The notes beneath the pieces were generated by a model. It did no database searches. It was not told the origin of the DNA and saw nothing but the letters and a program-made list of their open reading frames with translations. A stretch of 64,000 nt of DNA, from NCBI GenBank assembly GCA_963847985.1, contig CAWKBS010000008.1, forward strand, positions 124,001-188,000, read 5' to 3'. The DNA comes from JAIBJN01 sp963847985 (lineage in GTDB: Bacteria > Actinomycetota > Thermoleophilia > Gaiellales > Gaiellaceae). Position 1 is the first letter of the stretch. Each line of letters begins with the position of its first letter. This document shows positions 59,623 to 64,000 of this stretch, piece by piece. A program made the position numbers and the translations under genes.

Positions 59623-60251
59623 TGGAGGTCTTCGTGGACGGCGTCGCCGTCGAGGTCGAGTCGGGCACGACCGCGCTCGACGCCGCGAAGCTCGTCGGCA
59701 CCTGGTTGCCGACGCTCTGCTTCGACGACCGCATGGCGCCCTTCGGCGCGTGCCGCGTCTGCCTGGTGGGGATCGAGGGCGCCGCGCCGGTCGCGTCCTG
59801 CACCACGCCGTGCCGCGAGGGCATGCGCGTCGTCACCACCGACGAGCGCGTTCAGCGCATCGCCAGGAACGTCGTCGAGCTCGTCCTCTCGGAGCTCCCC
59901 GGTCCGCCCGAGCCGCACACGGAGCTGGCCGAGGTGGCAGCGCGCATGGGCGTCGGCGAGCCGCGCTGGCGGGGCGCGATCCACCCGGAGAAGCACGACG
60001 CGCGCCATCCGTACCTCGTCTTCCAGCACGAGCTCTGCATCTCGTGTGGCCGCTGCGTCCGCGCCTGCGACGAGGTGCAGGGCGCCTTCGCGTTGACCGC
60101 GACCGGCCGTGGCTTCCACTCGAACATCACGGCGGGCCTCGATTCCGGTTTCAAGGATTCTTCTTGCGTATCCTGTGGGGCATGTGCGGATACGTGTCCC
60201 ACGGACGCGATCAGCGAGCGTTTTCTCTTCGATCTCGCCGAGCAGGAGTGA
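59622..60251 (+). CDS. Formate dehydrogenase Fe-S subunit (NuoG-N/HoxU-like)
   Basis: A 209-aa electron-transfer subunit. C33, C44, C47 and C60 hold a 2Fe-2S cluster, and two 4Fe-4S motifs follow: CISCGRCVRACDE and CVSCGACADTCPTDAI. Its ATG overlaps the preceding TGA (TGATG), and the catalytic subunit starts three bases after its stop. In many NAD-linked FDHs this part is fused to the catalytic chain; here it is separate. Confidence 0.92.
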   Translation: MEVFVDGVAVEVESGTTALDAAKLVGTWLPTLCFDDRMAPFGACRVCLVGIEGAAPVASCTTPCREGMRVVTTDERVQRIARNVVELVLSELPGPPEPHTELAEVAARMGVGEPRWRGAIHPEKHDARHPYLVFQHELCISCGRCVRACDEVQGAFALTATGRGFHSNITAGLDSGFKDSSCVSCGACADTCPTDAISERFLFDLAEQE

Positions 60252-60254
60252 GTG

Positions 60255-62342
60255 ATGAGCGCTGACAGGCGGTTCGACTCGACCACGACGACGACCTGCG
60301 GCTACTGCGGCGTGGGGTGCCGGCTCGAGGCACACGCGCGCGGCGGCCGGATCGTCTCCATCAGCCCGGCCGAGGACGGGCCCGCGAACCGCGGGCACAC
60401 GTGCCTCAAGGGCCGCTTCGCGCACCAGTACACCCGCGCGCGCGACCGGCTGACGGCGCCGTTGATCCGGGAAAGCGGCGCGTTCCGGATCGGCTCCTGG
60501 GACGAGGCGCTCGATCGCGTCACCGGTGAGTTCCTGCGCATCAAGGCCGCGCACGGCGCCGACGCGATCGCCGGCCTCGCCTCCTCGCGCGCGACCAACG
60601 AAGATTGCTACGCGATGCAGCGCGTCTTCCGCGCCGCGATCGGGACGCACAACATCGACAACTGCTCGCGCGTCTGCCACTCGCCCACCTCGTTCGCGCT
60701 GCGCAAGTCGCTCGGGCTCTCGGGCTGCACCGGCTCCTTCGACGACATCGAGGCCGCCCAGGTCCTGCTGATCGTCGGCGCCAACCCGACCGCCGGTCAC
60801 CCGGTCGCCGGCGCGCGGATGAAGCAGGCTGCGCTGAACGGGATGAAGATCGTCACCGCCGACCCGCGCCGGATCGAGCTCGCCGACTACGGCGTCGTCC
60901 ACTGCGGGATGCGGCCGGGCACGAACGCCGCCTTCCTGAACGGGCTCGCGCACGTGCTCATCCGTGACGGCCTCGTCGACGAGGAGTTCATCGCTGCGCG
61001 CACGGACGGCTTCGAGGCGGTCGTCGACCTCGTGGCGGACTACACGCCGGAGGAGGTCGAGCGGATCACGACGATCCCCGCCGACGACCTCGTCGAGGCC
61101 GCGCACCTGTACGGCGAGGCCGAGCGCGCCTCCATCGCCTGGGGCCTCGGCGTGACCGAGCAGCGCTACGGCTCCGAGTGCGTCCAGATGATCTGCAACC
61201 TCGCGCTCATGACCGGCAAGATCGGCAAGCCGGGCTGCGCGTTGATGCCCCTTCGCGGCCAGAACAACGTGCAGGGGTCGTCCGACATGGGCGCGCTGCC
61301 CGACACGTTCACGGCGTACCGCTCCGTCGGCGACGAGGAGACCGCGCGCCTCTTCGAGGAGCGCTGGGGCGTGACCATGAAACGCGAGCGCGGGCTGAAG
61401 ATGCCCGAGATGCTCGACGCGGCGATCGAGGGCAGCATCAAGGCGATGTGGATCTGCGGCTACGACATCGCGCAGTCCGACCCCGACGTCGACCACGTCG
61501 TCGCCGCGCTCTCGAACCTCGAGTTCCTGGTCGTCCAGGAGATCTTCGAGAACGAGACCTCGAGCTTCGCGCACGTCATCCTTCCCGCCGCCTCCTTCCT
61601 GGAGAAGTCCGGGACGTTCACGAACGCCGAGCGGCGGCTGCAGGTCGTCGAGGCGGCGGCCTCCCCTCCCGGCGCGGCCAAGACCGACCTCGAGATCTAC
61701 GGGCTCATCTCGGCGCGGCTCGGGCACGAGCTTCCCTACGAGGGGCCGGAGGACGTGATGGCCGAGATCGCCGAGCTGACGCCGCACTTCGCCGGCGTCA
61801 CCTACGAGCGGCTCGGGCGGCGCGGCCTCCAGTGGCCGGTCGCCGCCGACGGCACCGACTCGCCGGTCCTCTACGAGACCGCCTTCGAGCTTCCCGACGG
61901 CCGCGCCCACTTCGCGGCGCTGCCGTACAAGCCCCCGGGCGACGAGGCGAGCGACGATTTCCCGCTCATCCTCGTCACCGGCCGGCGGCTGGAGCACTAC
62001 AACGTCGGCACGATGACCCGCCGCACGGGCAACCTCGAGCTGTTCTCGAGCGACTGGCTCGAGATCCACCCCGAGGACGCCCAGGAGCTCGGGATCGCCA
62101 GCGGCGACGTGGTCGAGGTGCGGAGCAAGAACGGCCGCATCGAGATCGAGGCGCAGGTGACCGAGCGCATCGAGCCCGGCCACGTCTTCACCGCGTTCCA
62201 CTTCCCGGAGGTGCGGACGAACCTGCTCGTCGGCCCCTCGGCGGACGTGAACACGAGCTGCCCGGAGTACAAGGTCGTCGCGGTCGCCGTCGAGAAGACC
62301 GGCGTCAAGGCCGAGCGGCCGCGCGCGGTCGCGGTCGCGTAG
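60255..62342 (+). CDS. Formate dehydrogenase catalytic (molybdopterin) subunit, Cys form
   Basis: A 695-aa molybdo/tungsto-bis-pterin enzyme. The N-terminal 4Fe-4S set is C15, C18, C22 and C50 (CGYCGVGC, TCLKG). The metal-ligand residue is Cys141 in NCSRVCHS, where selenocysteine enzymes have U. GQNNVQGSSDMGALP and the C-terminal YNVGTMTRRTGNLE are conserved pterin-binding parts. CO2/formate interconversion is expected. ATG 60255 chosen; GTG 60252 directly precedes. Accessory fdhD is not in the window. Confidence 0.93.
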   Translation: MSADRRFDSTTTTTCGYCGVGCRLEAHARGGRIVSISPAEDGPANRGHTCLKGRFAHQYTRARDRLTAPLIRESGAFRIGSWDEALDRVTGEFLRIKAAHGADAIAGLASSRATNEDCYAMQRVFRAAIGTHNIDNCSRVCHSPTSFALRKSLGLSGCTGSFDDIEAAQVLLIVGANPTAGHPVAGARMKQAALNGMKIVTADPRRIELADYGVVHCGMRPGTNAAFLNGLAHVLIRDGLVDEEFIAARTDGFEAVVDLVADYTPEEVERITTIPADDLVEAAHLYGEAERASIAWGLGVTEQRYGSECVQMICNLALMTGKIGKPGCALMPLRGQNNVQGSSDMGALPDTFTAYRSVGDEETARLFEERWGVTMKRERGLKMPEMLDAAIEGSIKAMWICGYDIAQSDPDVDHVVAALSNLEFLVVQEIFENETSSFAHVILPAASFLEKSGTFTNAERRLQVVEAAASPPGAAKTDLEIYGLISARLGHELPYEGPEDVMAEIAELTPHFAGVTYERLGRRGLQWPVAADGTDSPVLYETAFELPDGRAHFAALPYKPPGDEASDDFPLILVTGRRLEHYNVGTMTRRTGNLELFSSDWLEIHPEDAQELGIASGDVVEVRSKNGRIEIEAQVTERIEPGHVFTAFHFPEVRTNLLVGPSADVNTSCPEYKVVAVAVEKTGVKAERPRAVAVA

Positions 62343-62420
62343 CCGCCGCCGGGCCGCATGGCCTCCGAGGACGGTGGGTGGCGTCCACGTTCCGCGCGGC
62401 CGGCGACTAGGCCGGAACGC

Positions 62421-62448
62421 GGAGCGGCCGCCTGACGGCGGCCGCTCC
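62421..62448. terminator. Bidirectional hairpin terminator
   Basis: GGAGCGGCCGCC pairs with GGCGGCCGCTCC around the tetraloop TGAC, between the convergent formate dehydrogenase and LVIVD genes. Confidence 0.85.
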
Positions 62449-62470
62449 CTTCCACCGCTGGAGAACGCGG

Positions 62471-64000
62471 TTAGTTGCCGATCGTGAACTCTGCGGTCTG
62501 CGGGTTCAGATGGGCCATGGTGTGGAACGTCCCCACCCTGTCGTCGTCGAGACGCCAGATGAACAGACCGCGACGCATGTCGGACTGGTAGATGCGTCCG
62601 TTGTACCAGTAGCTCGACCAGTCGCCGCCCGCGAGGATCGCGTTCGGGTTGGCCGGATTGACGTTCGGCGGCGGGTCGGCGTAGGCGAACTCGACGGGGT
62701 TCATCGGGTCGCTGAAGTCGACCGCCGAGATGCCGGACTGGTAGTTGCCCGAGACCCAGACGTAGCGCGGCTTGCCCGCCTTGTTCTTCAGCGGGACGAC
62801 CGTGCCGTTGTGCCACGTGCAGTTCTCGGTCGGGCCCTGCGGGCGCGCATGGACGAAGTGGCCCATGTCCTCGCCGGTCTCCGCCTCCAGGAACCAGATC
62901 GTGCGGTTGAACTCGCTGCTGGTTGCCTGGCACTGCGCCTGCGTGCCGCCGCCGGGCTCGTGCCCGAAGACGATCATCTCGCCGTCCCACGTGAACGCGG
63001 CCGTATGGCCGACGCTCGTGCCGTGGTTGAACGAGTACAGGAGGTTCGGATCGGTGAGCGACCCGCCCCTCGCCGGGTCGAGCGTCCACACGGACACGCC
63101 GTTGCCGCCGGCGCACGCGACCTTCATCGCGTCGCCGAGGATGACGGAGGTGTCGTGGCACGCCCGGTCGACGTTCTCCGCGCCGGGAGCGCGGGCGATC
63201 GTGCCGGTCGCCGGGAGGCCGCTGGTCTTCAGGGCCGTGCCGACGTCCTGGGCGATCATCACGGTCGGGATGTCCTGCTCGTGGCTGTCGCCCGCCATCG
63301 CGGTCGGAGGCCCGGCCACGTTGTTGACGATGATGACGCCGACCGCTCCCGCGGCCTCGGCGTTCTGCGCCTTCAGCAGGAACCCGCACGCGGGGGCCGG
63401 AGGCGGCGCCGGCGAGCCCCTGTCGATCAGCGCGATCGCGCCGGCGGGGAACCCGACCAGTGGGCCGCAGCCCAGCGTCGGGGTGGCGCTGCCGTCGTTC
63501 ACGAGAACGATGGGAGCGGTGACGCCCGCGGCCGTCGGCTCCGGATGCCACGCCGCCGCGCTGGCGTCGTAGGTGCCGGCCGACGAGGACGGCGCGTTGA
63601 TGGTCACGCGGTTCGGCTGTCCGACGAGCGGGGTGCCCGAGGGCTCGAACCGTAGGAACGCGGTGTTGGCCGGATTCGCCAGGGGCACCTCGACGATCGA
63701 GAGCCCGCGGCAGCCGGCCGTGGCCGACGACGCGCTCGAGTAGATGAGCACGCGGCCGTTGGCCGTGTCGGGCACCAGCGTCAGCGTGTGCGTCCCGCAC
63801 GGAAGCGCGACGAACGACAGCGGATCCGGGTTGGCGGGATCGCTCACGTCGAAGACGTGGATTCCCTCTTGCCCCTGCGGAACCGCGACGTCACCGCAGA
63901 ACCTGCCGCCGGCGCCGGCCGGCGAGTCCCACGCGCGGATGAGGATGTTGCCCCAGACCGCCACGTCGCCCTGGCTCCCGCTCAGGCACTGGTTGAACTC
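62471..64000 (-). CDS. LVIVD-repeat protein with inserted PA domain, 5' end beyond the window
   Basis: At least 510 codons, open to the right edge. It is paralogous to the protein at 48256-49617: shared blocks include GVSVWTLDP, MIVFGHEPGGGTQAQ, ENCTWHNGTVVPLKNKAGKP, RYVWVSGNYQSGISAVDFSD and WSSYWYNGRIYQSDMRRGLF. Between the LRFEP block and the CHDTSVILG block lies an extra ~150 residues reading as a protease-associated (PA) domain: APIVLVNDGSATPTLGCGPL, GFPAGAIALIDRG, KAQNAEAAGAVGVIIVNN, IPTVMIAQDVG. The shorter paralogue is contiguous at that point. Exported by analogy; the signal peptide is off-window. Confidence 0.82.
   Translation of the reverse strand, partial: EFNQCLSGSQGDVAVWGNILIRAWDSPAGAGGRFCGDVAVPQGQEGIHVFDVSDPANPDPLSFVALPCGTHTLTLVPDTANGRVLIYSSASSATAGCRGLSIVEVPLANPANTAFLRFEPSGTPLVGQPNRVTINAPSSSAGTYDASAAAWHPEPTAAGVTAPIVLVNDGSATPTLGCGPLVGFPAGAIALIDRGSPAPPPAPACGFLLKAQNAEAAGAVGVIIVNNVAGPPTAMAGDSHEQDIPTVMIAQDVGTALKTSGLPATGTIARAPGAENVDRACHDTSVILGDAMKVACAGGNGVSVWTLDPARGGSLTDPNLLYSFNHGTSVGHTAAFTWDGEMIVFGHEPGGGTQAQCQATSSEFNRTIWFLEAETGEDMGHFVHARPQGPTENCTWHNGTVVPLKNKAGKPRYVWVSGNYQSGISAVDFSDPMNPVEFAYADPPPNVNPANPNAILAGGDWSSYWYNGRIYQSDMRRGLFIWRLDDDRVGTFHTMAHLNPQTAEFTIGN

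Noticed and set aside
59595..63800. 1401-codon open frame opposite the formate dehydrogenase genes
   Set aside because: Same antisense artefact; low-complexity Arg/Asp/Val-rich translation crossing two real genes on opposite strands.
1..64000. CRISPR array, insertion sequence or prophage
   Set aside because: No regularly spaced repeats, transposase motifs or structural phage genes were seen on either strand.

Overview
The window is a high-GC, densely coded bacterial chromosome segment. Gene content points to a soil actinobacterium, most likely of the class Thermoleophilia (inference): GTG starts are common, there is a BTAD-type regulator, an LppX/LprG-like lipoprotein, LVIVD-repeat secreted proteins, and an SDH with a CCG-domain subunit. 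The order SRP RNA-dnaX-ybaB-recR matches the Bacillus scr-dnaX-yaaK-recR order, and the SRP RNA is of the large, Alu-containing kind.

Layout. 0-6.5 kb: end of PEP carboxykinase, then a succinate dehydrogenase operon (flavoprotein, a lipoprotein, Fe-S subunit, HdrB-like CCG subunit), a metallophosphoesterase and an acyltransferase-like protein. 6.5-14.5 kb: a deaminase-VOC fusion, aspartate pathway genes (lysC-asd), a large BTAD/TPR regulator, a secreted cupin, and a P450-ferredoxin pair. 14.6-18.2 kb: recR, ybaB, dnaX, large SRP RNA, tRNA-Val. 18.2-26.8 kb: an accessory block downstream of the tRNA, with remnants and a sugar-modification cluster (GT2, FdtA-like isomerase, DegT aminotransferase, GNAT, glycosidase-like protein, PglD-like acyltransferase, two methyltransferases). 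Many genes in this block carry single-base frameshifts. 27.2-33.3 kb: secreted beta-helix and glucose-dehydrogenase-like/PKD proteins. 33.4-39.9 kb: EfeO/FTR1 iron uptake behind a possible iron-regulator box, an ECF sigma/DUF4349 pair, and an aminotransferase. 39.9-46.2 kb: minus-strand envelope genes (MscS, lysyl-oxidase-like, GGDEF, UppP). 46.2-49.8 kb: cytochrome c, tRNA-Ser, a small basic protein, a uracil-DNA-glycosylase-like gene and an LVIVD protein. 49.8-57.7 kb: DUF6328, a lipoprotein and PepSY protein opposite an OmpR/histidine-kinase pair, a flavin oxidase, a cysteine-less DksA-like protein, a primary-type sigma factor, L31 and DUF2277. 58-64 kb: a three-gene NAD-linked formate dehydrogenase and a second LVIVD protein carrying a PA-domain insertion.

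The core metabolic genes are intact and ordinary. The items most worth a second look are the large SRP RNA, the PA insertion that is visible by comparing the two LVIVD paralogues, the SDH operon interrupted by a lipoprotein gene, the deaminase-VOC fusion, and the frameshift-rich sugar cluster. All functional statements are read from the sequence by eye; no searches were run.
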